A stretch of DNA of 64,000 nt from Luteimonas arsenica (GTDB lineage: Bacteria > Pseudomonadota > Gammaproteobacteria > Xanthomonadales > Xanthomonadaceae), in the NCBI RefSeq assembly GCF_004352825.1, contig NZ_SJRW01000002.1, forward strand, positions 868,001 through 932,000, written 5' to 3'. Below are positions 55,723-64,000 of this stretch, one piece after another. The stretch's first letter is position 1, and each line of letters starts with the position of its first letter. The notes under the pieces are model-generated. The model searched no databases, had not been told where the DNA came from, and saw only the letters and a list, made by a program, of their open reading frames with translations. A program made the translations under genes and the position numbers.

Positions 55723-57702
55723 ATGCTGCAAGCACTCCGAGAAAAGACCTCCGGCTGGATCGCCATCGTGATCGTCGCGATCCTGGCGATTCCCTTTGCC
55801 TTCTTCGGCATGGAGCAGTACCTGTTCCAGAGCTCGGCGAACTATGCCGCCAAGGTCGAGGCGCCGCCGTCGTGGTGGCGTTCCGCGCCCGACATCTGGC
55901 CGGTACGCAAGGCGGTGTGGCAGTCGCGGGAGGTCTCGCCCGAGGAGTTCCGCATGGAGTTCGAGGCCGCGCGCCAGCAGGCCCGCGCCACCCAGGGCGA
56001 AGCCTTCGACGCCCGTGCGTTCGAGCAGGTGGAGAACAAGCTTGCCGTGCTCGACCAGCTGGTCGATCGCGCTGTCCTGAGCCTTGCCGCCGACGGCATG
56101 GGCATTGCCGTGGGCAACAGCCAGGTGCGCGAAGTCGTGCAGTCGATGCCGGAGTTCCAGGTCGACGGGCGCTTCGATCCGCAGCGCTACCAGATGCTGC
56201 TGCAGTCGCGGGTGCCGGTGCAGACCCCGCGCGAGCACCAGGAGGACATTCGCGGCCGCCTGGAAATGGTGATGCTGCCCAGCAGGGTCGCGGGTTCGGC
56301 TTTCGCCAGCCAGGGCGAACTCGATCGGATGATGGGCCTGCTCGGACAGCAGCGTGACGTGGCCGTGGCCATGCTGCCGGCGCCGGAGCCGGACACCGGC
56401 GCGATCAGCGCGGCCGAGATCCAGGCCTGGTACGACGGGCATCGCGGCGACTACCGCGCGCCGGAAGAGGTTTCGATCGAATACGTCGAGATCCTGGGTG
56501 ACGCCGTGCCCGAGCCGGCGGCGCCGGACGAGGCCAGCCTGCGCGCGCGCTACGAGCAGGAAAAGTCGCGTTTCGTCGAACCCGAGCAGCGCCTGGTCTC
56601 GCACATCCTGGTGCGCGTACCCGAGGGTGCCGATGACGCCGCGCGCGATGCGGCGAAGCAGCGTGCCGAAGCCGTCGCGGCCAGGGCGCGGGCCGAGGGC
56701 GCGGACTTCGCCGCGATCGCCGGCGAGGAGTCTGACGACGAAGGTTCGAAGGCCGGTGGCGGCGACCTGGGCTGGCTCGAGCGCGGCATCATGGGCGACA
56801 GCTTCGACAACGCCGTGTACTCCGTCGAGCCCGGCATCCCCAGCGAGCCGGTCCTGACCGACTTCGGCTGGCACGTGCTGCTGGTGCGCGAGGTGCGCGA
56901 GGGCAAGGAAGTGCCTTTCGAGGAGGTGCGCGCCGAACTGGCCGAGGCCCAGGCCACCACCGACCGCGAGCGCGCCTTCAACGACCTGATCGGCCGCCTG
57001 GTGGACCAGGTCTACCGCAACCCCAGCTCGCTTGCGCCGGCCGCGCGCGAGGCCGGGCTGCCGGTGCAGAAGGCCGGGCCGTTCGTGCGCGGCGGTGGCG
57101 AGGGCATCGCCGCCGATCCCGCGGTGCAGCGCGCGGCGTTCTCCGACGCCCTGGTGCAGGACGGCACGGTCAGCGATCCGATCGAGCTGGGCGGCAACCA
57201 CAGCGTGCTGATCCGGGTGACCGCGCACCAGCCGGAGCGCGAGCGCCCCCTGGCCGAGGTCCGCGACGAGGTGGTGTCCGCCATCCGCGCGGACCGTGCC
57301 AGCAAGGCGCTGCTCGCCGTGGCGGATGCCGCGGTGGCTGAGATTGCCGATGGCAAGCCGCTGGCCGAGGTCGCCGATGGCAAGGGCTGGGCCCACATGG
57401 ACCTGCCTGGCATGCGCCGCGGCATGCCGATGCCGTCGGCGGAGGCCAACGAGGCCGTGTTCGCCGCGCCCGAGCCCGCCGAGGGCAAGGTCTCGGCGGG
57501 CCGCGTGGTGCAGGACGATGGCAGCATCGTGCTGTACGCCGTGAGCAAGATCACGCCCGGGGACGCCGGCGAGGGCAGCGAGCAGGAGCGCGCGATGCTG
57601 CAGACGCAGCTGGCGCGCATGGCCGGCGACGAGGACGCCCTGGCCCTGATGCGCGCGCTGCGCCAGCGCATGCGGGTGACCACGGTCGAGGCGCGCCTCT
57701 GA
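55723..57702 (+). CDS. ppiD: Periplasmic folding chaperone PpiD (SurA_N/parvulin)
   Basis: A 659-residue protein anchored by one N-terminal transmembrane helix (about 12-30, IAIVIVAILAIPFAFFG). A SurA_N-like chaperone region follows (about 35-260), then a parvulin-like domain (about 285-395) with RLVSHILVRVPEG and GDLGWLERGIMGDSFDNAVYSVEPG. A second degenerate PPIase-like part occupies the C-terminus. PpiD sits near the Sec translocon and assists exported proteins. Position after lon-hup is typical. In E. coli the PPIase domain is inactive, and activity here is open. Confidence 0.92.
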   Translation: MLQALREKTSGWIAIVIVAILAIPFAFFGMEQYLFQSSANYAAKVEAPPSWWRSAPDIWPVRKAVWQSREVSPEEFRMEFEAARQQARATQGEAFDARAFEQVENKLAVLDQLVDRAVLSLAADGMGIAVGNSQVREVVQSMPEFQVDGRFDPQRYQMLLQSRVPVQTPREHQEDIRGRLEMVMLPSRVAGSAFASQGELDRMMGLLGQQRDVAVAMLPAPEPDTGAISAAEIQAWYDGHRGDYRAPEEVSIEYVEILGDAVPEPAAPDEASLRARYEQEKSRFVEPEQRLVSHILVRVPEGADDAARDAAKQRAEAVAARARAEGADFAAIAGEESDDEGSKAGGGDLGWLERGIMGDSFDNAVYSVEPGIPSEPVLTDFGWHVLLVREVREGKEVPFEEVRAELAEAQATTDRERAFNDLIGRLVDQVYRNPSSLAPAAREAGLPVQKAGPFVRGGGEGIAADPAVQRAAFSDALVQDGTVSDPIELGGNHSVLIRVTAHQPERERPLAEVRDEVVSAIRADRASKALLAVADAAVAEIADGKPLAEVADGKGWAHMDLPGMRRGMPMPSAEANEAVFAAPEPAEGKVSAGRVVQDDGSIVLYAVSKITPGDAGEGSEQERAMLQTQLARMAGDEDALALMRALRQRMRVTTVEARL

Positions 57703-57726
57703 CGCGTATCGCCACCCCTGGACATG

Positions 57727-57755
57727 AAGAAGCCCGGCATTGCCGGGCTTCTTCC
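57727..57755. terminator. Bidirectional terminator between ppiD and fabI
   Basis: Long near-perfect stem AAGAAGCCCGGC/GCCGGGCTTCTT with a short ATT centre, followed by CC. It serves the convergent ppiD and fabI genes. Confidence 0.8.
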
Positions 57756-57804
57756 GTATGGGCCCGCGTACCTGTGCGGCGCGGGCCCGGCCGGGCGTCC
57801 GGGA

Positions 57805-58620
57805 CTATTCGGCGGCGGCTTCGCCGGCCGGTTCTTCCAGCCCGGTCATGCTGACGATGTTGTAGCCGGCATCGACATAGGTCACCTCGCCGGTCACGCC
57901 CGACGCCAGGTCCGAGCACAGGAAGGCGGCGACGTTGCCGACGTCCTCGATGCTGACCGTGCGCCGCATCGGCGCGTGGCTCTCGACGTGGCCGAGGATC
58001 TTGCGGAAGCCGCCGATGCCCGATGCCGCCAGCGTCTTGATCGGCCCGGCCGAGATCGCGTTGACGCGGATGCCCTCGGGGCCGAGGTTGTAGGCCAGGT
58101 AGCGCATGGTGGCTTCCAGGCTGGCCTTGGCCACGCCCATCACGTTGTAGCTGGGCAGGGTGCGCACGGCGCCGAGGTAGGAGAGCGTCAGCACGGCGCC
58201 GTTGCGGCCCTGCATCAGCGGACGCGCGCCCTTGGCCAGGGCGGCCAGGGAGTAGGCGGAAATGTCCTGCGCCACCGAGAACGCATCGCGCGTCAGGCCG
58301 TCGAGGAACTGGCCGGCGATGGCCTCGCGCGGGGCGAAGGCGATGGCGTGGATCAGGATGTCGAAGCCATCGGGCCAGTGCTTGCCGACATCGGCGAACA
58401 GGGCGTCGATCTGCGCGTCGTCGGTGACGTCCAGCGGGAACGAGGGGCCGCCGCCCAGGCGCGAGGCAACGTCCTCGACGCGCGACTTCAGCTTCTCGTT
58501 CTGGTAGGTGAAGGCCAGTTCGGCGCCTTCGCGGTGCATGGCCTCGGCGATGCCGTTGGCGATGGAACGCTGGCTGGCGATGCCGGTGATGAGTGCGCGC
58601 TTGCCCTGCAGGAATCCCAT
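57805..58620 (-). CDS. fabI: Enoyl-[acyl-carrier-protein] reductase FabI (NADH)
   Basis: A 271-residue short-chain dehydrogenase of the FabI branch. The cofactor motif is [15 protein letters not shown]. The catalytic pair is in [14 protein letters not shown] (Tyr-x6-Lys), and [14 protein letters not shown] is typical. It catalyses the last reduction in each fatty-acid elongation round and is the target class of triclosan. It is of usual length (about 260) plus an acidic tail. It lies 30 bp after the mltD-like gene in the same direction. Confidence 0.95.
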   Translation of the reverse strand: MGFLQGKRALITGIASQRSIANGIAEAMHREGAELAFTYQNEKLKSRVEDVASRLGGGPSFPLDVTDDAQIDALFADVGKHWPDGFDILIHAIAFAPREAIAGQFLDGLTRDAFSVAQDISAYSLAALAKGARPLMQGRNGAVLTLSYLGAVRTLPSYNVMGVAKASLEATMRYLAYNLGPEGIRVNAISAGPIKTLAASGIGGFRKILGHVESHAPMRRTVSIEDVGNVAAFLCSDLASGVTGEVTYVDAGYNIVSMTGLEEPAGEAAAE

Positions 58621-58650
58621 GGTGGTGTTCGACCCGGTGGAGTGGGCTGG

Positions 58651-59718
58651 CTAGTTTGCCACGCCCGCCGCCGCCGGGGTCGCCACGGCCGCCGTGGCGG
58701 GGACCAGGATCTTGCGTCCCGTGGACGCGGCACCCGGGGCCAGTGCGGGATTCAGGCGCCTGAGGCGGGTCGGGTCGATGCCATGGCGGCGCGCGTAGCC
58801 GTCCAGGCCGGCGGGGTCGTTGCCCAGGTCGACCGCCACCAGGCGCGCGACGGGACGGTCCAGCGACTCCGTCCACTCCTCGTCGTCGCCTGCTTCCACC
58901 ATCAGGCACGACAGCGCGTGCAGCTTGCGCACGTAGGCCTTGGTGATGCCCGACAGGCTTTCCAGGGCCTCAGGGTTGGCGTCGGCGGCGCGCTGGTCGT
59001 GCCGCTTCAGCGCGCCGAGCACCCGGTACTCACCGGCGTTGAAGGCCATCACCGCCAGCCGCCAGTCACCCGCGAACATGCCGTGCAGGGTCTTGAGGTA
59101 GCGGACCGCCGCGCGCGTGGCGTCCACCGGCGACAGCCGGCCGTCGTAGCCGCTGCGGACCGGGATGTCGTGGTTGCGCGCGGTGACCGCGATGAACTGC
59201 CAGAGGCCGGCCGGCCCGCTGGCGCTGCGCGCGCCGGGGCGGTAGCCGCTCTCGACGAAGGGGATCAGGGCATATTCGGTGGGCAGATGCGCGCTGCGCA
59301 AGGACTCGACCACGTAGCCGAACAACGGCAGCACCTCGCCCTCGCCGGAGGCCAGCTGCTGCGGCACATGGGCGAAATGGGCGCGCCAGCGCGGGCTGGC
59401 GTCTTCGCAGGTCGGCTGTGCCAGGCCGTCGACGAAGCGCTGGTAGATGGTGACGCCGTTGGTGACCCGCGCCGGCGCCGGCACGGCGGCAGCCTTTGTG
59501 CCCGGAAGCGGGGCGTCGGGGCTGGACGTGGCGGACGGCGCCGCCGGGCCGGCTTCGCCGCCCCCGATGCCGGGATCGGCAGGCAGCGTGACCGCCGCCA
59601 GGCCGGGCTGCATCTGTGCTGGCTTCGAAGCAGGATCCGTGTCGCCAGCGGCGGCCGGTCCCGCCGCGAGCGCCAGCAGCAGCGCCAACGCCGCGCTGCC
59701 TGCCTGGGCCGGCCTCAT
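58651..59718 (-). CDS. mltD: Lytic murein transglycosylase (MltD-like)
   Basis: A 355-residue exported protein. A signal peptide (about 1-24) is followed by an Ala/Pro-rich segment and an SLT domain (about 125-250): catalytic Glu in [26 protein letters not shown], then [30 protein letters not shown] single LysM-like peptidoglycan-binding segment (about 300-345, [22 protein letters not shown]) ends the protein. It cleaves glycan strands to 1,6-anhydro products. E. coli also has mltD next to gloB. Its ATG overlaps the gloB stop. MltD of E. coli has more LysM repeats. Confidence 0.9.
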   Translation of the reverse strand: MRPAQAGSAALALLLALAAGPAAAGDTDPASKPAQMQPGLAAVTLPADPGIGGGEAGPAAPSATSSPDAPLPGTKAAAVPAPARVTNGVTIYQRFVDGLAQPTCEDASPRWRAHFAHVPQQLASGEGEVLPLFGYVVESLRSAHLPTEYALIPFVESGYRPGARSASGPAGLWQFIAVTARNHDIPVRSGYDGRLSPVDATRAAVRYLKTLHGMFAGDWRLAVMAFNAGEYRVLGALKRHDQRAADANPEALESLSGITKAYVRKLHALSCLMVEAGDDEEWTESLDRPVARLVAVDLGNDPAGLDGYARRHGIDPTRLRRLNPALAPGAASTGRKILVPATAAVATPAAAGVAN

Positions 59719-60485
59719 GCGCGGAATCCGTCCTTCCAGCGCCGCAGCGCGGCGAAGGTGTCGACCCGGGACAGGCCGTCGTCCCCCGTCCATGCGGCGA
59801 CGGACGCGCGCACGGCCGGTGCGTCCGCGCGCAGGAAGGGATTGCAGGCGCGCTCGTCGGCGAGCGTGGTCGGAAGCGTGGGCTGGTCGCTGGCGCGCAA
59901 GGCGGTCACCTCTTCGCTGCGGCGCTCCAGCGCCGGGTTGCCGGGGTCGACCGCCCTCGCGAAGGCGGCATTCGACTGTGTGTACTCGTGCCCGGAGCAC
60001 ACCAGGGTGTCCGCGGGCAGGGCCGCCAGCCGGTCGAGCGAGGCCAGCATCTGCGCCGGCGTGCCCTCGAACAGGCGGCCGCAGCCGAGACTGAAGAGGG
60101 TGTCCCCGCAAAACAAGAGGCCATGGCCGTGGAATGCGATGTGGCTCACGGTATGGCCGGGGACCGCCAGCACTTCGAAGCCGTGGCCTGCAGCTTCGAT
60201 CCGCTCACCGTCGATGACGCGCCGGCTGGTCGTGGGGATCCGCGCCTCGTGCGGGGCGATGACCTCCAGGCCGGGCCAGCGTCGGCGCAGCGCCGCCACG
60301 CCACCGATGTGGTCGTCGTGGTGATGGGTGAGCAGCACCGCGTCGGGCTGCCAGTCGCCGGCATCGGCGGCGGCGAGTACCGGCACGGCATCGCCCGGAT
60401 CGACCACCACCGTGCCGCGGCCGTCGCCCGCGGGCAGCAGCCAGATGTAGTTGTCGGCGAAGGCCGGGATCGGGATCGGGGGCAT
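59715..60485 (-). CDS. gloB: Hydroxyacylglutathione hydrolase (glyoxalase II)
   Basis: A 256-residue metallo-beta-lactamase-fold enzyme that hydrolyses S-lactoylglutathione in methylglyoxal detoxification. The metal site is [11 protein letters not shown], with further ligands in [26 protein letters not shown] and the C-terminal glutathione-site region [12 protein letters not shown]. The start ATG 60485 gives [15 protein letters not shown], the standard family opening. It is divergent from the yafS-like gene over about 40 bp. Confidence 0.95.
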   Translation of the reverse strand: MPPIPIPAFADNYIWLLPAGDGRGTVVVDPGDAVPVLAAADAGDWQPDAVLLTHHHDDHIGGVAALRRRWPGLEVIAPHEARIPTTSRRVIDGERIEAAGHGFEVLAVPGHTVSHIAFHGHGLLFCGDTLFSLGCGRLFEGTPAQMLASLDRLAALPADTLVCSGHEYTQSNAAFARAVDPGNPALERRSEEVTALRASDQPTLPTTLADERACNPFLRADAPAVRASVAAWTGDDGLSRVDTFAALRRWKDGFRA

Positions 60486-60527
60486 CGGCGGGCCCGGGGC
60501 GGGGGCAGGGCGTCTAGAATGGCGACC

Positions 60528-61181
60528 ATGCCCCCCCGTTCCCGCCCCGGTCAACCCGACGCAGCCCAGGCCTGGTTCGCGTCCAGCGAGGGCGCGGCCC
60601 TGCTCGACAGCGAGCGCGACGCGGTCGAAAGCGCGCTGGGCGAGCTCCCCGGCCGGCACTGGCTGTGGCTGGCGCCGCTGCCCCCCGAACGCCCGGACGG
60701 CGGCCGCGGCGTGATCCTGTACCCGCGCGGCCTGCGCTTCGGCGGCGACGTGTCCTGCGCCCTGCCGCTGCCCCTGCCCAGCGAGGCCTTCGGCACCGTG
60801 GTGCTGCAGCACGTCGCGTCCCCAGGCGCGGCCGGCAGGGCCCTGCTCGAGGAGGTCGAGCGCGTGCTGCAGCCCGGTGGCCGGGTCCTCCTGTTCGGCC
60901 TCAACCCGCTGTCGCCCTACCGGTGGCGCTGGCGTGGCCATGGCCTGCAGGCGGCGGAGCCGCTGTCATGGCGCCGCCTGCTGCGCCGCGCCGGGCTGGA
61001 ACCCGGGGCGGTGTCCGAAGGCATGGGGCCGCGCTGGGAGCCGGTCGCCGAACCCCGCCGCCAGAGCGGCGCCGGCCTGCGCGCCGCCTACCTGGTGCGC
61101 GCGGACAAGCGCAGCCTGCCGCTGACCCCGATCCGTCCGCGCCGGCTGCTGCCCGTGGCACCCGGGGCCGCGGTCGCATGA
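60528..61181 (+). CDS. YafS-like methyltransferase-fold protein
   Basis: A 217-residue protein in the position of E. coli yafS (gloB-yafS-rnhA-dnaQ). The second half of a class I SAM methyltransferase is visible: [16 protein letters not shown], then [22 protein letters not shown] and [11 protein letters not shown]. The N-terminal glycine-rich SAM-binding motif I is not recognisable, so catalysis is uncertain. Start ATG 60528 was chosen; ATG 60519, within a TAGAAT-like -10 box, is an alternative. The stop overlaps rnhA (ATGA). Confidence 0.78.
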   Translation: MPPRSRPGQPDAAQAWFASSEGAALLDSERDAVESALGELPGRHWLWLAPLPPERPDGGRGVILYPRGLRFGGDVSCALPLPLPSEAFGTVVLQHVASPGAAGRALLEEVERVLQPGGRVLLFGLNPLSPYRWRWRGHGLQAAEPLSWRRLLRRAGLEPGAVSEGMGPRWEPVAEPRRQSGAGLRAAYLVRADKRSLPLTPIRPRRLLPVAPGAAVA

Positions 61182-61618
61182 AGGCGGTCGAGGTGCATAC
61201 CGACGGGGCCTGCCTCGGCAACCCCGGTCCCGGCGGCTGGGCCGCGCTGCTGCGCTACGGGGCCCGCGAGCGCGAACTGGTCGGCGGCGAGGCCCTGACC
61301 ACCAACAACCGCATGGAGCTGATGGCGGCGATCGTCGCCCTGGAAACCCTGACCGAGGCCTGTGAAGTCACGCTGCACACCGATTCGCAGTACGTCCGCC
61401 AGGGCATCACCGAATGGATGCGCAACTGGGTTCGCCGCGGCTGGAAGACCGCCGCCGGCGACCCGGTGAAGAACCGCGACCTCTGGGAGCGCCTGCACGC
61501 CGCCACCGGCCGCCACAGCATCGATTGGCGCTGGGTGAAGGGGCATTCGGGCGATCCCGACAATGAGCGCGTCGACGTGCTGGCGCGCAACGAAGCCATG
61601 AAATTCAGGAAGGCCTGA
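61178..61618 (+). CDS. rnhA: Ribonuclease HI
   Basis: A 146-residue enzyme that cuts RNA in RNA-DNA hybrids. The carboxylate tetrad is complete: [14 protein letters not shown] (first Asp), [10 protein letters not shown] (Glu), [12 protein letters not shown] (Asp) and the C-terminal [15 protein letters not shown] (His and Asp). It includes the basic protrusion [12 protein letters not shown] of E. coli RNase HI. It shares its last base with the dnaQ start (TGATG). Confidence 0.97.
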   Translation: MKAVEVHTDGACLGNPGPGGWAALLRYGARERELVGGEALTTNNRMELMAAIVALETLTEACEVTLHTDSQYVRQGITEWMRNWVRRGWKTAAGDPVKNRDLWERLHAATGRHSIDWRWVKGHSGDPDNERVDVLARNEAMKFRKA

Positions 61619-62352
61619 TGCGCCAGATCGTCCTCGATACCGAAACCACCGGCCTGGATTGGCGCAAGGGCAATCGCGTGGCCGAGATCGGCTGCGTGGA
61701 ACTGGTCGAGCGCCGGCCCACCGGCCGCACCTGGCACCAGTACATCCACCCCGAGCGCGAGTTCGAGGCGGGCGCCCAGGAGGTCACAGGCCTGACCCTG
61801 GACTTCCTCGCAGACAAGCCGAAGTTCGCGGCGATCGCCGACGAGTTCCTCGAGTTCATCGACGGTGCCGAGCTGGTGATCCACAACGCGGCCTTCGACG
61901 TCGGTTTCCTGGACTACGAACTGTCGCTGCTGGAGGGCGGGCGCGGCCGCATCGGCGATCGCGCCGCGGTGCTCGACTCGCTGGAGCTGGCCCGGCAGCG
62001 CTTCCCCGGACAGCGCAACTCGCTCGACGCGCTGTGCCGGCGCCTGGGCGTGGACAACGCCCACCGGCAACTGCACGGCGCCCTGCTCGACGCCCAGCTG
62101 CTTGCCGAGGTCTACCTCGCGCTGACGTCGGGCCAGACCGAGCTGGGCCTGGCCGGGCCGGCGGTCCCGGAACCGGCCGCCGTGCGCCCGGACCGTCCGC
62201 TGGCCGCGGCCCTCGCGCCCAGGCCGCGCGTGGCCATCGCCGCTGTCGAGCACGAGGCGCACCTGGCGCGCGTGGATGCGATCCGCGGACGCGCGGGCAA
62301 GGCGCTGTGGGACGAAGCGGACGAGGTCGCGGAGCTGTCCGGCACCGCCTGA
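61618..62352 (+). CDS. dnaQ: DNA polymerase III epsilon subunit (proofreading exonuclease)
   Basis: A 244-residue 3'-5' exonuclease. Exo I motif IVLDTETTGLDW, Exo II HNAAFDVGFLDYEL, and Exo III with His/Asp in NAHRQLHGALLDAQLLAEVY form the DEDDh site. The C-terminal about 65 residues, which bind the polymerase alpha subunit, follow an Ala/Pro-rich linker. rnhA and dnaQ overlap in the same direction here, whereas E. coli has them divergent. Confidence 0.95.
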   Translation: MRQIVLDTETTGLDWRKGNRVAEIGCVELVERRPTGRTWHQYIHPEREFEAGAQEVTGLTLDFLADKPKFAAIADEFLEFIDGAELVIHNAAFDVGFLDYELSLLEGGRGRIGDRAAVLDSLELARQRFPGQRNSLDALCRRLGVDNAHRQLHGALLDAQLLAEVYLALTSGQTELGLAGPAVPEPAAVRPDRPLAAALAPRPRVAIAAVEHEAHLARVDAIRGRAGKALWDEADEVAELSGTA

Positions 62353-62398
62353 GCCGGCGTGCCGCGGCCGTGGCCGTGATCGGCCGCCGGGGGATCCC

Positions 62399-63103
62399 TC
62401 AGTGGCGGCGGACCAGCACCACGGTGACGTTGTCCGAACCGCCGCCGTCGAGGGCCGCGGCCACCAGGCCATCGACGCATTCCTGCGCGCTGCATTCGAC
62501 GTGGGCGAGCACGCGGGCGATGGCCCGGTCGTCGATCTCCTCGGTCAGGCCGTCACTGCACAGCAGCAGCTGCATGCCCGGGGCCAGCTCGCCGGACATG
62601 GTTTCGACGTTGAGCGCCTGCGGGTCGGTCACGCCCAGGGCCTGGGTGACCACGTTGCGCTGCGGGTGGCTGCGGGCCTGGTCGACGCTGATCGCGCCCT
62701 GGCTGATCAGCTCCTGCACGTAGCTGTGGTCCTGGGAGAGCTGCGCCAGCTTGCCGTCGCGCCAGAGGTAGACGCGGCTGTCGCCGACCCAGGCGACTTC
62801 GAAGCGGTTGCCGGTGACGCGCGCGGCGACCACCGTGGTGCCCATCGGCAGCGCATCCTGGCGCCTGCGCGAAGCGCCGATGATCTCTTCGTCGGCGATG
62901 CGGATGGCCTGCGCCAGCGGCGTGCCCTGGCGGGTTTCGCGGACGATCGCCTCGCGCGCCAACGCGCTGGCGACTTCGCCGTACTCGTGGCCGCCCATGC
63001 CGTCGGCCACCAGCCACAGGCCCAGCTCGCTGTCGCCGTAGTAGGTGTCTTCGTTGAGCTCGCGGCGGAGGCCGACGTGCGTGAGATGGCCGAATTCGAT
63101 CAT
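62399..63103 (-). CDS. PP2C-type Ser/Thr protein phosphatase
   Basis: A 234-residue soluble PPM phosphatase. Metal-binding motifs: RRELNEDTYYG, WLVADGMGGHEYGEVAS, VAWVGDSRVYLWRDGKL, LLLCSDGLTEEI and GGGSDNVTVVLV. It dephosphorylates Ser/Thr-phosphorylated proteins using Mn2+ or Mg2+. No partner kinase or type VI secretion gene is nearby, so its substrate is unknown. It converges on dnaQ. Confidence 0.92.
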   Translation of the reverse strand: MIEFGHLTHVGLRRELNEDTYYGDSELGLWLVADGMGGHEYGEVASALAREAIVRETRQGTPLAQAIRIADEEIIGASRRRQDALPMGTTVVAARVTGNRFEVAWVGDSRVYLWRDGKLAQLSQDHSYVQELISQGAISVDQARSHPQRNVVTQALGVTDPQALNVETMSGELAPGMQLLLCSDGLTEEIDDRAIARVLAHVECSAQECVDGLVAAALDGGGSDNVTVVLVRRH

Positions 63104-63262
63104 GCGCTGGCCGCGTCGGTTCCCGGGTGGGCTGAATGGGAAAACGGCGGCGGTTGGCGGTACAGGTCAGCGGGCATGCGGGGCGGGGCGCTTGGGCGTA
63201 TGGGGATGATGGTATACGCGGAGTGGAACGGGTGTGGGGATTGGCCATTCGGGAAGGGGGTG

Positions 63263-63306
63263 CCAGATACGCAAAACGCCCCTTTCGGGGCGTTTTGCGT
63301 ATCTGG
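63263..63306 (-). terminator. 20-bp perfect hairpin ending in the tRNA-Ser CCA
   Basis: Arms 63263-63282 and 63287-63306 are perfectly complementary over 20 bp with a four-base loop (TTTC on the plus strand). One arm includes the last three bases (CCA) of tRNA-Ser. On the minus strand the second half of the stem contains a GCGTTTTGCG stretch rather than a trailing T run. It probably ends or processes the tRNA-Ser transcript. Confidence 0.7.
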
Positions 63307-63394
63307 CGGAGAGGGGGGGATTCGAACCCCCGAGGCGCTATTAACGCCTGCCTGATTTCGAGTCAGGTACATTCAACCGCTCTGCCACCTCTCC
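63304..63394 (-). tRNA. tRNA-Ser (anticodon CGA)
   Basis: A 91-nt class II tRNA with a long variable arm (AGGCGTTAATAGCGCCT region). Acceptor GGAGAGG/CCTCTCC, anticodon loop CTCGAAA in CCTGA/TCAGG, discriminator G, encoded CCA. Confidence 0.95.
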
Positions 63395-63502
63395 TTGCGG
63401 TCCCGGCCACGTGGGCCGGGGGCGCAATGATACGGGGACGCGGCAGGCGCGACAAGGCGAGGGCGCTACACTGTCCGACCCTCCAGTCCCCGGTCGCCCC
63501 CG

Positions 63503-63910
63503 ATGTCCGAGATCACCGTCCCCGTCTCCTTCGGCGAGCTGCTCGACAAGATCTCCATCCTGCAGATCAAGTCCGAACGCATGAGCGACGAGGCCAAGCT
63601 GGCCAACGTCCGCCGCGAGCTGTCGGCGCTGGAACGGACCTGGATGGCGCATCCGGCCGCCGGCAAGGACATCGGCCGCCTGCGCGCCGACCTGAAGGCC
63701 GTCAACGAGCGGCTGTGGGACATCGAGGACGAGGTCCGATTGAAGGAGAAAGCGCAGGTCTTCGACGGCGACTTCGTCGAGCTGGCGCGCAGCGTCTACC
63801 TGCAGAACGACGAGCGGGCGCGGATCAAGAAGGCGATCAACCTGGCCCTGGGTTCGAGCTACGTGGAAGAGAAGTCGTACCAGGACTACGGCGCGGGCCC
63901 GGCGGCCTGA
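63503..63910 (+). CDS. DUF6165 family protein
   Basis: A 135-residue cytoplasmic, mostly helical protein. The opening SEITVPVSFGELLDKISILQIKSERM, the centre LKAVNERLWDIEDEVRLKEK and the segment YLQNDERARIKKAINLALGS match a widespread small family (DUF6165) without known function that is often found near glycan or lipopolysaccharide genes. No signal peptide or membrane helix. Confidence 0.82.
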   Translation: MSEITVPVSFGELLDKISILQIKSERMSDEAKLANVRRELSALERTWMAHPAAGKDIGRLRADLKAVNERLWDIEDEVRLKEKAQVFDGDFVELARSVYLQNDERARIKKAINLALGSSYVEEKSYQDYGAGPAA

Positions 63911-63923
63911 ACCCGGCGCCCCC

Positions 63924-64000
63924 TCAGCGGGGATGGTCGGCGCGGTAGCGCTCGAAGGCCGCGATGGCGTCATCGACGGTGATCAGGTCCATGACGCCAT
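63924..64000 (-). CDS. C-terminal fragment of an unidentified protein
   Basis: An open frame enters from the right edge and ends at TGA 63924-63926; the visible 24 residues read GVMDLITVDDAIAAFERYRA followed by DHPR. Codon use is normal for the window. The Asp-Asp-Ala-Ile-x-Ala pattern looks like the end of a sugar-related enzyme, but there is too little sequence to assign it. It converges on the DUF6165 gene. Confidence 0.6.
   Translation of the reverse strand, partial: GVMDLITVDDAIAAFERYRADHPR

Overview
The window is chromosomal DNA of a high-GC gammaproteobacterium, most likely a member of the Xanthomonadaceae/Lysobacteraceae (Lysobacter, Luteimonas or Stenotrophomonas-like). The reasons are the very high GC at third codon positions, the order thrS-infC-rpmI-rplT-pheST-ihfA-merR, phoB-phoR-ppk-ppx, tig-clpP-clpX-lon-hup-ppiD and mltD-gloB-yafS-rnhA-dnaQ, and a type IV secretion system of the Xanthomonadales bacteria-killing type (X-T4SS). 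The genus is inferred, not proven.

Layout. 1-8.6 kb is an accessory, hydrolase-rich stretch: the 3' part of hutF (histidine degradation), a GxSxG lipase-like gene, a secreted lytic transglycosylase/amidase/LGFP fusion, a class C serine hydrolase, an M14 carboxypeptidase-like enzyme and a nucleotide pyrophosphatase/phosphodiesterase lipoprotein. 8.7-18.8 kb is a complete, unbroken set of virB genes in the order virB7-8-9-10-11-1-2-3-4-5-6, many with overlapping stop and start codons. VirB7 is long and matches the N0-domain VirB7 of Xanthomonas X-T4SSs. No virD4 and no recognisable XVIPCD effector gene lie in the window. 18.8-26.6 kb is the translation operon thrS-infC-rpmI-rplT-pheS-pheT-ihfA-merR, with a possible threonine attenuator before thrS and an ATC start codon for infC. 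26.7-36.2 kb holds tRNA-Pro, a TraB/GumN protein, a membrane diguanylate cyclase, dxs, an acyl-CoA dehydrogenase, an HNH nuclease and uncharacterised proteins. 36.2-42.0 kb is phoB-phoR-ppk-ppx on the minus strand, with a strong three-repeat Pho box before phoB. This joins phosphate sensing to polyphosphate synthesis and breakdown. 42.0-48.0 kb has bepA, a glutaredoxin, an AhpD-like protein, NAD-type isocitrate dehydrogenase, a NhaC-type antiporter and a Bax-inhibitor-1 family protein.

48.1-57.7 kb is the protein-quality-control block: five minus-strand tRNAs (Leu, Lys, His, Arg, Pro), then tig, clpP, clpX, lon (with a sigma-32-like promoter), hup, tRNA-Val, tRNA-Asp and ppiD. 57.8-64 kb holds fabI, mltD-gloB on the minus strand diverging from yafS-rnhA-dnaQ, a PP2C phosphatase, tRNA-Ser, a DUF6165 gene and the 3' end of a further minus-strand gene.

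No intergenic gap exceeds 300 bp. I saw no insertion sequence, phage gene, CRISPR array or rRNA gene. The most interesting items are the X-T4SS lacking a local virD4, the putative thrS attenuator, the 11-bp-periodic Pho box and the unusual LT-amidase-LGFP fusion.
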